Assembly (NCBI RefSeq): GCF_016862515.1
Contig: NZ_BONC01000058.1
Coordinates: forward strand, 1 to 51,343
Direction: 5' to 3'
DNA length: 51,343 nt
DNA from: Asanoa iriomotensis
GTDB taxonomy: Bacteria; Actinomycetota; Actinomycetes; Mycobacteriales; Micromonosporaceae
Numbering within the stretch: position 1 is the first letter of the stretch; each line of letters opens with the position of its first letter. The position numbers were made by a program, and so were the translations under genes. The notes under the pieces were generated by a model. That model worked only from the letters and a program-made list of their open reading frames with translations. It searched no databases and was not told where the DNA came from. Below are positions 8,077-16,185 of this stretch, in pieces.

Positions 8077-8955
8077 TCAGCCGACCGGCAGCGGTGTCGC
8101 GGAGCGCATCAATGCGACATAGCCCTCCTCCAGCGACGGGCTGACCGGTATGGCGTCGGGCGACGGTGGGCGGGGGCTGACAACCCGGTAGTGGGTGCCG
8201 TCCGTGCGGGCGATCGCCGACACCACGACGCCGTCCGTGGGAGGTGAGCCGGCGGTGACGATCTCCCAGGTGACGCCTTCGGCGCGGGCGGTCAGGTCGG
8301 TGACCTGGCCCGTGAAGAGGACGCGACCGGCGGCGAGGACCGCGGTCTGGCGGCACGTCTGTGCCACGTCTTCGACGATGTGGGTGCTGAGCAGGACCGT
8401 GCGGGCGCCGGCCAGGCTGGACAGGAGCGTGCGGAAGCGGATGCGTTCCTCCGGGTCGAGGCCGACCGTGGGCTCGTCGACGATCAGCAGCGTCGGGTCG
8501 CCGAGGAGCGCCTGTGCGATGCCGACCCGGCGGCGCATGCCGCCGGAGAAGCCTTTGAGCTTGCGGCCCGCGACGTCGGACAGGCCGACCAGGTCGAGCA
8601 GGTCGCCGACCTGGCCGCGGCGGGCGGCCCGGTCGTCGAGGCCCTTGAGCAGGCCCACGTAGTCGAGGAACTCCGTCGGCGTCAGGTCGGGATAGAGGCC
8701 CAGCTCCTGTGGCAGGTAGCCGAGGCGCCGCTGCACCGCGACCCGGCCCCCGCGGGTCGACAGGTCGTTGCCCCCCACGACGACCCGGCCCGACGTGGCA
8801 GGCAGGACGCCGGCGAGGATCCGCATCAGGGTCGTCTTGCCGGCTCCGTTGGTGCCGAGCAGACCGAACATCCCACCCGACACCGTCAGGTCGACCCCGT
8901 CGAGGGCGGTCACCCGGCCGAAGCGGCGCCGCAGGTCTGCGATTTCGATGTGCAC
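8077..8955 (-). CDS. ABC transporter ATP-binding protein (module 2)
   Basis: A 292-residue export-type ATPase. Motifs: Walker A GTNGAGKT (34-41), Q-loop in YLPQELGLYP, signature FSGGMRRR, Walker B LLIVDEP, switch His in LSTHIVED. It is the third gene of a minus-strand operon after two membrane subunits (12 bp after the second). It is clearly related to the module 1 ATPase (334-1212), including the YLPQ and EPTVGLDPE segments. Its C-terminal 90 residues are a variable domain with no recognised motif. Expression is probably driven by the ECF-type promoter at 10466-10494. Confidence 0.93.
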   Translation of the reverse strand: MHIEIADLRRRFGRVTALDGVDLTVSGGMFGLLGTNGAGKTTLMRILAGVLPATSGRVVVGGNDLSTRGGRVAVQRRLGYLPQELGLYPDLTPTEFLDYVGLLKGLDDRAARRGQVGDLLDLVGLSDVAGRKLKGFSGGMRRRVGIAQALLGDPTLLIVDEPTVGLDPEERIRFRTLLSSLAGARTVLLSTHIVEDVAQTCRQTAVLAAGRVLFTGQVTDLTARAEGVTWEIVTAGSPPTDGVVVSAIARTDGTHYRVVSPRPPSPDAIPVSPSLEEGYVALMRSATPLPVG

Positions 8956-8967
8956 GATGTGGTCCTC

Positions 8968-9780
8968 TCAGGCCTTGGCGGGCCAGGTCTGGCGGGTGGC
9001 GCGGTGTGCCGCGAGGGCGGCGGCGGTCATCGGGATCAGGCCACATAGGACGATCACGGCGACGCTGAGCGCCGCCGAGGCACCGCTCGGGTCGGGGCGC
9101 AGGAACGGCAGGAGGCCCGGTGTGCCGGCGAACAAGGCTGTCTGGCCGCTGCCGAGCAGCCACGTCGCGGCGTAGTCGCCGATCGGGGTGAGGACCGTGC
9201 CGGTCAGCGAGGGCAGGAACGCGGGGGCGAGCATGTTGCCCCAGAACCAGTAGCCGACGAACAGCACTCGGAACAGCGGCACCGACAGGAACGTCGGGCA
9301 GACCAGCGCGAAGCCGGCCACCATCGCGATCCCAGGCAGGGTGACCACCGCGAACGCGACCAGGGCCCAGCCGAGCAGCGCCGGGTCGTGCCGCTTCGGT
9401 AGCTCGGTGACGGCGGCGACCAGCAGGGCCGCCAGGCCGGGCAGGCCGCACGCGGCGACGCCCCCCAGGTATTTCCCGCCCAGCCGGGCGACCGGCCCAA
9501 CGGGCAGGCTTTCCAGGAGCGGCTCGACCCGCAGCCGCCGGTCGCGGACCAGCCGATCGGCCAGGAGCATGCCGTAGGCGAGCGGCATCAGGATGGAGAA
9601 GAGCAGCGCCCAGGTGGCCATCACCTCGCGGGCCGGGGTGCCCACCGGCAGGCTGCGTGGGCCGCGGTCGCCCTGCAGGACGACCAAGGTGCCGCCGAGC
9701 AGCACCGCGGCGATCCACAGCGATCGTTTGCGGGCCTGCATCCGGAACTCGTAGCGGGCCACGGCGAGCAGCGCGGTCAC
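8968..9780 (-). CDS. ABC-2 type exporter permease subunit
   Basis: 270 residues with about six hydrophobic segments. The N-terminus ARYEFRMQARKRSLWI is the amphipathic elbow helix typical of ABC-2 permeases. The ATG at 9780 overlaps the TGA of the upstream membrane gene (9777-9780), and the ATPase follows 12 bp downstream, so it is the second subunit of the module 2 exporter. Substrate unknown. Confidence 0.85.
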   Translation of the reverse strand: MTALLAVARYEFRMQARKRSLWIAAVLLGGTLVVLQGDRGPRSLPVGTPAREVMATWALLFSILMPLAYGMLLADRLVRDRRLRVEPLLESLPVGPVARLGGKYLGGVAACGLPGLAALLVAAVTELPKRHDPALLGWALVAFAVVTLPGIAMVAGFALVCPTFLSVPLFRVLFVGYWFWGNMLAPAFLPSLTGTVLTPIGDYAATWLLGSGQTALFAGTPGLLPFLRPDPSGASAALSVAVIVLCGLIPMTAAALAAHRATRQTWPAKA

Positions 9781-10460
9781 GCGTCCTCCTCGGTCAGCAG
9801 GCGCTCGGGCCTGTGCAGAACGGCGGCGGTGGCAGCCAGGAGAACCAAGCCGCCGGCGAGCAGCCCGATCCGGTTGGCGGCCCAGCCCGGACCGTCGCCG
9901 ACCCGGCTGGTGAAGAACAGGAACAGCGGCCGCAGCGCCGGGGTGACGAACACCGTGGCCCAGATCTGCTCGGCCAGCCAGATCAGGGCGACCAGGCTGC
10001 TGGTCAGCACGGCGCTGCGCGTGACCGCCGCGACCAGTGCCGCGAAGGCGGCCAGCCAGAGTGCCGGCGCGGCCCAGACCAGCAGCGTGGCGGCCCCGCC
10101 GGGACCGAGCCGGTAGCCCGCCAGCCAGGCGCCCGCGGCGTAGATCAGGCAGCAGGCGGCGGTGCTCGCGCCCAGGACGCCGAGCCGCCGCCCGATGGTG
10201 GCCAGATGGAGGGTGGGCAAGGACAGGTGCAGCTCGCGGCAGGTCTCGCGGACGACGATCGTCAGCGCCACCATCGCGACCGACAGCGGGGCGACCGCCT
10301 CGAGCCCGGCGAGCAGGAGGCGCTCGGCCCGCTCGTGCCCGGCTCCGGAGAGCTGGATGAACATGGCGATCGCGGCGGTCAAGAGCAACGCGGCCGGTGG
10401 GGCGAGCAGCGCCGCGGGCCCCGCCCGCCGCGCCTCGTGGAGCCAGATGGTCAGTCTCAC
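9777..10460 (-). CDS. Membrane subunit of module 2 ABC exporter
   Basis: A 227-residue hydrophobic protein with about six membrane segments; the N-terminus RLTIWLHEARRAGPAALLAPP again looks like an ABC-2 permease elbow. The start is the GTG at 10460. No Shine-Dalgarno sequence is visible. Instead, a -10-like GGTACCCA ends 5 nt before the GTG, so the mRNA is probably leaderless. It is the first gene of the exporter operon, located 55 bp downstream of the anti-sigma gene. The family is not recognised beyond the ABC-2 resemblance. Confidence 0.78.
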   Translation of the reverse strand: MRLTIWLHEARRAGPAALLAPPAALLLTAAIAMFIQLSGAGHERAERLLLAGLEAVAPLSVAMVALTIVVRETCRELHLSLPTLHLATIGRRLGVLGASTAACCLIYAAGAWLAGYRLGPGGAATLLVWAAPALWLAAFAALVAAVTRSAVLTSSLVALIWLAEQIWATVFVTPALRPLFLFFTSRVGDGPGWAANRIGLLAGGLVLLAATAAVLHRPERLLTEEDA

Positions 10461-10465
10461 GGTGA

Positions 10466-10494
10466 TGGGTACCGCGCGGGCGGGCGAAGGTTCA
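10466..10494 (-). promoter_or_regulatory. ECF-type promoter of the module 2 exporter operon
   Basis: Read on the minus strand: TGAACCTTC, 12 bp, GGTACCCA, then 5 bp to the GTG start. Both boxes and the spacing are identical to the element in front of the sigma factor gene (11967-11995). The match is seen directly; that this sigma factor reads both sites is inferred. Confidence 0.75.
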
Positions 10495-10515
10495 GGACAA
10501 AGTTGAAAACCCGGC

Positions 10516-11403
10516 TCACGACGACGCCACCCGGACAGGGCGACGACCCGCCAGCGGCGCCAGCACGACCGCCGCGAACGTCACGGCCACCGCACCCAGC
10601 AGCAGCGCCGGGCCCGGCCGCCACAGGGCGTCGAGGACCGGTGCGAGGCCGCGGTCGAGGAGCGCCGTCGGCGCCAGCAGGCGCAGCATCCAGCAGACCA
10701 GGACGGTGGCGGCGCCGATCTCCGGGCGCCAGAGCACGGCCAGCGCGAAACTCAGGGCCGACAGCGGCACGAGCGGGCCGAACCAGGTCACGAACAGCTC
10801 CGCGAGCGCCAGGTCACCCCGCGGCCACGCCATCGCCGCCGAGGCCAGGGTGCCGACGCCGACGGTCACCGCCAACACCAAGGTGAGGCGGGCCAGGACC
10901 AGCACCCGGGTCGAGGTCGGAGTGGCCCGCACGAGCTCGGCCGCCTCCCCGTCGGCACCGCAAGCGGCGGCGACGGCGAGGGCCGCCACCAACGGCACCA
11001 CCAGGGACAGCAGGTCTCCGGCGCGGTTGGCGGGCGCCGACGCGGCATATCCGGCTCCCGCGGCGATCACCACGACGGCGACCGCCCAGACCCGCCAGCC
11101 GACCAGCCGGAGCTGCCGGGTCAGCAGCCCCCAGGCGATCCGCGCTGCACCGAACGGGCGACCGGCCGGCACGTAACGCGGCGGCACATGGGTCAGCCGG
11201 GCACGCACGACCGCGAACGGCGGCGGGTCCTGCGGGGTTGCGGCCAGGGTGGCCGTGCGTACACCCGAAGCCAACGTGGACCACGACGCGGCGTCCGCGC
11301 GGCACGGCGCGCAACCTTGCAGGTGGCCGGCGATCTCCGCCGCCGCGGGCGGCGGCAACGTGCCAGCCGCGTACGCCGGGAGCGCATCGGTCGGATGGGT
11401 CAT
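10516..11403 (-). CDS. Anti-sigma factor-like membrane protein with zf-HC2 motif (module 2)
   Basis: 295 residues. HxxxCxxC zinc motif (His27, Cys31, Cys34) in GHLQGCAPC, then a cytosolic stretch to about residue 85. Roughly six membrane segments follow, including VWAVAVVVIAAGAGYA and LLLGAVAVTFAAVVLAPLAG. The ATG at 11403 overlaps the stop of the ECF sigma gene (ATGA, 11400-11403). The role inferred is to bind and restrain that sigma factor at the membrane. Same architecture as 1787-2581. Confidence 0.83.
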   Translation of the reverse strand: MTHPTDALPAYAAGTLPPPAAAEIAGHLQGCAPCRADAASWSTLASGVRTATLAATPQDPPPFAVVRARLTHVPPRYVPAGRPFGAARIAWGLLTRQLRLVGWRVWAVAVVVIAAGAGYAASAPANRAGDLLSLVVPLVAALAVAAACGADGEAAELVRATPTSTRVLVLARLTLVLAVTVGVGTLASAAMAWPRGDLALAELFVTWFGPLVPLSALSFALAVLWRPEIGAATVLVCWMLRLLAPTALLDRGLAPVLDALWRPGPALLLGAVAVTFAAVVLAPLAGRRPVRVASS

Positions 11404-11960
11404 CGGCCGGCCTCCTTCGCGGTGAGTTGGGGTAGGGCCCGGGCCAGGGCGGCGCGGGCGTTGAACAGGCGGCTCTTCACGGTGCCGAGCGGGATGTCGA
11501 GCACGGTGGCGATCTCGGCCAGGGGCAGCTCGGCCGCGAACACCAGGTGCAGCACCTCGCGGTGGCCCGCCGGCAGCCGGGCCATGGCGGCGCCGACAGC
11601 GGTGACGTCGGCGCGCGCCAGGGCGACCTCGTCCGGCGTGGCAAGGGCGCTCGGCACGGAGGCCGCCGCGTCGAGCGGCAGGGCGGGCGGCGGTGACGAA
11701 CGAATCCGCTTCGCGGCCTGACGGCGGCAGATGCCGAACAGCCACGTGCGGACGGTCGACCCGCCGGCGAACCGGGCCGCCGCGCCCTGCCAGACGGCGA
11801 CGAACGTGTCCTGAAGCGCCTCCTCCGCCAGCCCGCGGTCACGGGTCAGTTGCACCGCGTAGCGCAGCAGCACCGCCGCGTGGCGGGCGTAGAGCAGCTC
11901 CAGAGCCTGCTCGTCACCGCCCACCACGCGGCGCAACAACGCCTCGTCGGACTCGTCCAT
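11400..11960 (-). CDS. ECF RNA polymerase sigma factor (module 2)
   Basis: A 186-residue ECF sigma factor. Region 2 includes ALELLYARHAAVLLRYA and EEALQDTFVAVWQG; region 4 includes LPLAEIATVLDIPLGTVKSR. I choose the ATG at 11960 (MDESDEALLRRVVGGD). It matches the family N-terminus and lies 6 nt after a conserved GGTACCCA box, consistent with a leaderless transcript. The frame is open back to 11996, but that would include the promoter itself. The same promoter motif in front of this gene and of the exporter operon suggests autoregulation plus one adjacent target. Confidence 0.92.
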   Translation of the reverse strand: MDESDEALLRRVVGGDEQALELLYARHAAVLLRYAVQLTRDRGLAEEALQDTFVAVWQGAAARFAGGSTVRTWLFGICRRQAAKRIRSSPPPALPLDAAASVPSALATPDEVALARADVTAVGAAMARLPAGHREVLHLVFAAELPLAEIATVLDIPLGTVKSRLFNARAALARALPQLTAKEAGR

Positions 11961-11966
11961 CGCTTG

Positions 11967-11995
11967 TGGGTACCACCCGGAGGCGAGAAGGTTCA
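11967..11995 (-). promoter_or_regulatory. Autoregulatory ECF-type promoter of the module 2 sigma gene
   Basis: On the minus strand: TGAACCTTC, 12 bp, GGTACCCA, then 6 bp to the ATG. Identical in both boxes and spacing to 10466-10494, while the spacer bases differ. This argues for selected function rather than simple duplication. Confidence 0.75.
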
Positions 11996-12011
11996 CCCCC
12001 GGTTCGGGAAA

Positions 12012-13253
12012 TCACGGGACAGGTTGTTCGGCAACCCGCGGCGAGTCGGCGGGCGCCGCCGGCCGCACGTCGAGCTCCCGCCACACCGGCCGGAAGAGCG
12101 GCACCAGCGTGACCGCCAGATAGAGGACACCCAGGACGAGCAGAGCCGCGTGTACGCCCACCACGCCGGCCAGCGAACCGCCGAGCAGACCACCGAGCGG
12201 GATGCCGGCCCAGCTCACCGCGGTCGCCACGCCCTGCACGCGGGCCATCATGTGCGGCGGCACCCGCTCGTAGCTGACCGCGCCGAGGATCGGGTTGATC
12301 GCGGCGACGCCCAGGCCCGCGACGAACGACACCGCGTACAGCAGCCAGAACTCGTCGGACAGCCCGGTGACGAGGAACCGCGGCGCCCCGCCGACCAGGA
12401 AGCCGAACGTGAACAAGGCCCAGCGCGGTGCCCGCGGCGCGTACGCGGTGAAAACGATGTTGCCCAGCACCGCGCCGAGGCCGAGGGACGCACTGGCCAG
12501 GCCGAGGACGACGGGTGAGCCGATCAGGGTCGCCCACAACGGCAACAACACCGAGTTGTACGCGGCGTCGAACAGGTTGGTCGCGAACAGCATCACCACG
12601 ATCGCCATGACCAACGGGTTGCCGCGCACGAAGGCCAACCCGGCTCGCAGCGCCGGCAGGTAAGGCTCGTCCGCGGCCTCCGCCGGCGGTGGCACCCGGA
12701 CCAGCAGGAGCACGAGCAGCGCCGACACCGCGAAGGTGGCCGCGTCGAACAGCAGCACCGTCGGCGCGTCGAGGACCGCGATCAGCGCGCCGCCGGCCGG
12801 CGCGCCGAGCAGGGTGGCCATGCGGTGCAGGCCGTCCTGCAACCCCGCCGCGCGGGTCATCTCCACCTGGGACCGTTCGGCGACCCGCGGGAACATCGCT
12901 TCCTTGGCGGTGTCGCTGAACCCGCGCAGGCCGCCCGCGACGCCGACCAGGACGAGGAGGCCGCCGAAGCCGATCCGGTCGTGCAGCAACGGCACGGCGG
13001 CGATCGCGAGCGCGCTGACCGCGTCGGCGCCGACACTGAACCGGCGCCCCCCGATGCGGTCGATCAGCGGGCCGCCGGCGGCCGCCGCCAGCACGTACGG
13101 CAGCATCTCGACGAACGCCACGATGCCGGCCCTGGTCGGCGACCCGGTGGTGGCCAGCACGAACCAGGGCAGCGCGAGCGCGCTCATCCGCGTGCCGACG
13201 GCGGAGATCGTGTCGGCGGTGAGCAGGGCGACGAAGGCGGTCCGGTGCTTCAC
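12012..13253 (-). CDS. MFS transporter
   Basis: A 413-residue major facilitator, about 12 membrane segments, with the loop GGPLIDRIGGRRFSVGAD after the second segment. It resembles the drug-efflux-like MFS proteins often paired with ArsR regulators. The start is the GTG at 13253, whose GTGA overlaps the stop of the ArsR-type gene, so the pair forms an operon. The cargo cannot be read from the sequence. It is probably repressed by the neighbour until an inducer binds. Confidence 0.9.
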   Translation of the reverse strand: MKHRTAFVALLTADTISAVGTRMSALALPWFVLATTGSPTRAGIVAFVEMLPYVLAAAAGGPLIDRIGGRRFSVGADAVSALAIAAVPLLHDRIGFGGLLVLVGVAGGLRGFSDTAKEAMFPRVAERSQVEMTRAAGLQDGLHRMATLLGAPAGGALIAVLDAPTVLLFDAATFAVSALLVLLLVRVPPPAEAADEPYLPALRAGLAFVRGNPLVMAIVVMLFATNLFDAAYNSVLLPLWATLIGSPVVLGLASASLGLGAVLGNIVFTAYAPRAPRWALFTFGFLVGGAPRFLVTGLSDEFWLLYAVSFVAGLGVAAINPILGAVSYERVPPHMMARVQGVATAVSWAGIPLGGLLGGSLAGVVGVHAALLVLGVLYLAVTLVPLFRPVWRELDVRPAAPADSPRVAEQPVP

Positions 13254-13825
13254 CGTTCTTCCTCGCCCGCTGCCGGGAACGGCAGGATCTGGACCTGCAG
13301 GCCGACCCGTTCCGCGCCGTCGGGGTAGGGCACGTCGTCGTCCTCGCGGCGGTAGCGCTCGGCCAGCTCGAAGATCGCCTCGTTGAGCTCGTTCGCCTCT
13401 TCGACCGTGAGCCGCAGCCGCCAGTCGGAAATGGTGGCCGGGTCTCGCCACTCCCGCGGCAGCGACGCCATCTCGTCGAGGTAGCGGTCCACGCGGTCGG
13501 CATATTGTGCGGCGACCGCGCGCAGGTAGCCCTCGGCCTCGGCCGGCGGCAGGTCGTCGTCGGACTCGATGCGGGTCGACTTGTGCGCGGCCTTCCACCA
13601 GCGCTCGCGGCCGACGTTGCGCTCCGGGTCGTCGACCACGAAGCCGTAGTTGGCCAGGATCCGCAGGTGGTAGCTGGTGGCGCCGGTCGACTGGCCGAGC
13701 CGCTCGGCGAGGGTGGTCGCGGTCGCGGGGCCGTCCTCGCGCAGCATGCCGAGGATCCGCACTCGCAGGGGGTGGGCCAGGCCGCGCAGCGTCGTCGCGT
13801 CGAGTTTGACTTCACGCTCCGTCAT
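13250..13825 (-). CDS. ArsR-family winged-helix regulator
   Basis: 191 residues. The N-terminal 85 form a winged helix (TTLRGLAHPLRVRILGMLR, then AERLGQSTGATSYHLRILANYGFV); the C-terminal half is acidic and helical, as in the HTH_20 group. No ArsR metal-binding CxC is seen, so the ligand is probably organic. The ATG at 13825 is the first sensible start, and the frame upstream crosses the operator. It probably represses its own operon through the GCAAAGA/TCTTTGC array at 13828-13875. Confidence 0.9.
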   Translation of the reverse strand: MTEREVKLDATTLRGLAHPLRVRILGMLREDGPATATTLAERLGQSTGATSYHLRILANYGFVVDDPERNVGRERWWKAAHKSTRIESDDDLPPAEAEGYLRAVAAQYADRVDRYLDEMASLPREWRDPATISDWRLRLTVEEANELNEAIFELAERYRREDDDVPYPDGAERVGLQVQILPFPAAGEEER

Positions 13826-13827
13826 GC

Positions 13828-13875
13828 ATGCAAAGATATCTTTGCCAAGGTGTCTTTGCAAGGGAGTCTTTGCAT
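13828..13875. promoter_or_regulatory. Operator array between ArsR gene and HTH_42 gene
   Basis: GCAAAGA at 13830-13836 is followed by TCTTTGC at 13839-13845, 13853-13859 and 13867-13873, the last three at an exact 14-bp period. The first pair forms the palindrome CAAAGATATCTTTG, and the outer ends (ATGCAAAGA, TCTTTGCAT) are also inverted. It begins 2 bp from the ArsR start codon. Confidence 0.75.
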
Positions 13876-13915
13876 TGTGTGTTTCTTGTCGGTGGGGCGT
13901 GCGACTATCCCTCTC

Positions 13916-15097
13916 GTGACGCGACGACGCATCGACGTGACCGAGCGAAGGGCCCGCCTGGGCCTCCGGCACCGCCTGGCCGGCCCATCCGCACACGACC
14001 CGGTCGAGGTCACCCGCGACCTCGTGGTGCTGCACGCCACCGACGCGGCCACCGTCTTCCTGTCGGCCGCGGCGCGACTACATGCGCCGGTCATCAAGGA
14101 CATCGAGCACGCGTTGTACGCCGACCGCACGCTCATCCGCATGCTCGGCATGCGCCGCACCATGTTCATCGCGCCGGTGGAGGACGCACCCGTCGTGCAG
14201 GCGGCCTGCACCGACGCGATCGCCGTGGTGCAGCGCAAGCTGCTGCTCAAGCACCTGGCTGAGGCGGGCCACGACTACGGCGATCCATGGCTACGCGACG
14301 TCGAGCGCGGCACCCTCGACGCGCTGCACGCCCGCGGCACCGCGACCGCGGCGCAGTTGTCGGCCGACGAGCCGCGGCTCAAGACGCAGCTCGCGATCGA
14401 CCCGGACAAGAGTTATGGCCAGACGCCGGCGATCACCTCGCGGGTGCTCAACCTGCTGTCGATGCAGGGTTTGATCGTGCGTGGGCGGCCGCGGGGGTCG
14501 TGGCTGTCGACGCAGTACGAGTGGGCGCCGGCCGACACCTGGGTCCCGGGCGGGTTGCACCGGCACGATGCGGCCACGGCCCGGGCGGCGCTGGCGCGTT
14601 TGTGGTTGGCGCGCTTCGGCCCGGGCACGGCGGCCGACCTGAAGTGGTGGGCGGGCTGGACGGGGGCGCAGGTGACGGCCGCGTTGGCGGCGCTCGACGT
14701 CGAAGAGGTGGCGCTCGACGGCTCCGAGATCGGCTATGTGCTGGCCGACGACGTCGCGCCGGTGGCGTCGCCGGAGCCGTGGGTGGCGCTGCTGCCGGCC
14801 CTCGACCCGACGATCATGGGTTGGGTGGGCCGCGACTGGTACCTCGGTCCGCACGCACCGGCCCTGTTCGACCGCTCGGGCAACCCGGGGCCGACGGTCT
14901 GGGTCGACGGCCGGGTGGTCGGCGGCTGGAGCCAACACCCGGACGGGCGGGTGGTTCACCGCCTACTAGAAGAGGTGCCGGCGCGCACGCAGAAGCGGAT
15001 CGCGACGGCCGCCGCGGAGTTGGCCGACTGGCTCGGCGACGTGCGCGTCAAGCCGAAGTTCCGGACGCCGCTGGAGAAGGAGCTCTCCGCTTCCTAG
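13916..15097 (+). CDS. HTH_42 (AlkZ/YcaQ-like) winged-helix protein
   Basis: 393 residues with the hallmarks of the HTH_42 family: IRMLGMRRTMF in the first third, TPAITSRVLNLLSMQGLIVRG in the middle winged helix, and PTVWVDGRVVGGW near the end. Characterised members are DNA glycosylases that need a Gln motif (QxQ or QxD) near the N-terminus. Here the likely equivalent reads LHATD (His40-Ala-Thr), so glycosylase activity is doubtful. The GTG at 13916 is preferred; earlier GTG codons overlap the operator. Divergent from the ArsR/MFS operon and possibly under the same operator. Confidence 0.82.
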   Translation: MTRRRIDVTERRARLGLRHRLAGPSAHDPVEVTRDLVVLHATDAATVFLSAAARLHAPVIKDIEHALYADRTLIRMLGMRRTMFIAPVEDAPVVQAACTDAIAVVQRKLLLKHLAEAGHDYGDPWLRDVERGTLDALHARGTATAAQLSADEPRLKTQLAIDPDKSYGQTPAITSRVLNLLSMQGLIVRGRPRGSWLSTQYEWAPADTWVPGGLHRHDAATARAALARLWLARFGPGTAADLKWWAGWTGAQVTAALAALDVEEVALDGSEIGYVLADDVAPVASPEPWVALLPALDPTIMGWVGRDWYLGPHAPALFDRSGNPGPTVWVDGRVVGGWSQHPDGRVVHRLLEEVPARTQKRIATAAAELADWLGDVRVKPKFRTPLEKELSAS

Positions 15098-15117
15098 GGA
15101 GGGCAGCCAGCGCGGTG

Positions 15118-15180
15118 GTCGCCGCGCCGGTCCGCGCGGCCCGTCGCGTCCGGCAGCGCCACGACCTCCGCGCGGTCAGC
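15118..15180 (-). pseudogene. Relic of a tyrosine recombinase C-terminal segment
   Basis: This short stretch just beyond the integrase stop matches an internal part of the integrase gene (about 15275-15345). Both share GGTCCGCG, GGCCC, TCGCGTCC and CAGCGCCACG in order, with a deletion of about 9 bp and many substitutions. Translated, it recalls EGVALEDVQDAMGHADPRTT as EVVALPDATGRADRRG. It is not expressed as a gene. Confidence 0.5.
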
Positions 15181-15186
15181 CGCGGG

Positions 15187-16176
15187 CTAGGTCCGGCGGG
15201 CGCGGGCCGACCAGATCGCGTAGGCCGGGTCGCGGTCGAGGTTGTGGCGGTCGCGGTCGTAGCGGCGCGTCGTGCGTGGGTCCGCGTGGCCCATCGCGTC
15301 CTGGACGTCCTCCAGCGCCACGCCCTCCGCACGGGCGGTCGTGGCGAACGCGTGCCGCAGGGAGTGTGGCGAGAGGCGGTCCGCGGCGGGGATGCCGGCG
15401 TCGCGGGCGACCTTGCGCACCAGGCGGAAGATCGCGTGCCGGTCGAGTCGCCCGCCGGACGCCGTGGCCAGCAGCGGGCCGGTCAGCTCGGCCGCTGTCT
15501 TGCCGGCGATGGCCGCGCGCTCGGTCAGGTAGGCGTCTACCGCGGCGGCGGTGCCTGGTGTCAGGGCCCGCCGGCGGTGCTTGCCGCCCTTGCCGGTGAA
15601 GCGGATGCTGCGGTGACCCCGCTCCTCCCCCAGGTCGGCGACGTCGAGCGAGACGAGTTCGCCGACCCGCAGCCCGAGGTCGGCGAGCAGGGCGAGGGCG
15701 GCCCGGGTGCGGGCGGCGGTCGGGCCGGTCGCCTCGGCGGCCGTGCGCAGCAGGGCGTCCACCTCCTCGGGTGCGAGGCCGACGGTCGCGGAGTGGTCGC
15801 GGTCGACCCGGGGGCGGTCGGCGCCGGAGACCGGGTTGGCGTCGAGGGCGCGCAGCTTGACGAGGAATTCGTACCAGCTCGACAGCGCCGACATCTTGCG
15901 CGCGACGGTGGTCGGGGCCGCGGACTCCTCGACCTGGCGGGCGTAGGCGTTGACGTCCAGGAAGCTGGCGGCGAGCGGGTCGACGCCGCGGGCGCCGCAC
16001 CAGGCGAGCCAGGCGCCGACGTCGCGCTTGTAGGCGGCGCGGGTGTGCGGCGAGAGGCGGCGGTTGGCCAGCCAGGCGTCGGTGAACTCGCTCGCACCCG
16101 ACACGGCCGCGATGGCGGCGCGGTCGGCGCCGCCGAGCGCCGGCACGCCGCGGGCGTCCGGCACGAGCGAGGTCAC
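15187..16176 (-). CDS. Tyrosine recombinase / integrase
   Basis: 329 residues. N-terminal SAM-like core-binding domain (about 30-110: LSPHTRAAYKRDVGAWLAWC), catalytic domain 130-315. All catalytic residues are visible: Arg170 (GLRVGEL), Lys in KGGKH (196-200), His271 and Arg274 (HSLRHAF), His297 (GHADP), Tyr306 (RRYDRDR). It should cut and rejoin DNA. It stands alone with no excisionase, phage genes, tRNA target or recognised att sites nearby. It is longer and more divergent at the N-terminus than typical XerC/XerD, and I cannot tell whether it is a Xer relative or an orphan integrase. Confidence 0.9.
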   Translation of the reverse strand: MTSLVPDARGVPALGGADRAAIAAVSGASEFTDAWLANRRLSPHTRAAYKRDVGAWLAWCGARGVDPLAASFLDVNAYARQVEESAAPTTVARKMSALSSWYEFLVKLRALDANPVSGADRPRVDRDHSATVGLAPEEVDALLRTAAEATGPTAARTRAALALLADLGLRVGELVSLDVADLGEERGHRSIRFTGKGGKHRRRALTPGTAAAVDAYLTERAAIAGKTAAELTGPLLATASGGRLDRHAIFRLVRKVARDAGIPAADRLSPHSLRHAFATTARAEGVALEDVQDAMGHADPRTTRRYDRDRHNLDRDPAYAIWSARARRT

Positions 16177-16185
16177 GCGGAGACG

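Noticed and set aside
7519-8144. Open frames of about 160 codons on both strands in the 7.5-8.1 kb gap
   Set aside because: Translations are low-complexity products of the 78-bp repeats, with no domain and poor start sites.
15187-16176. Integrase as part of a prophage or integrative element
   Set aside because: No phage, conjugation or excisionase genes, no tRNA end and no att repeats were seen on either side.
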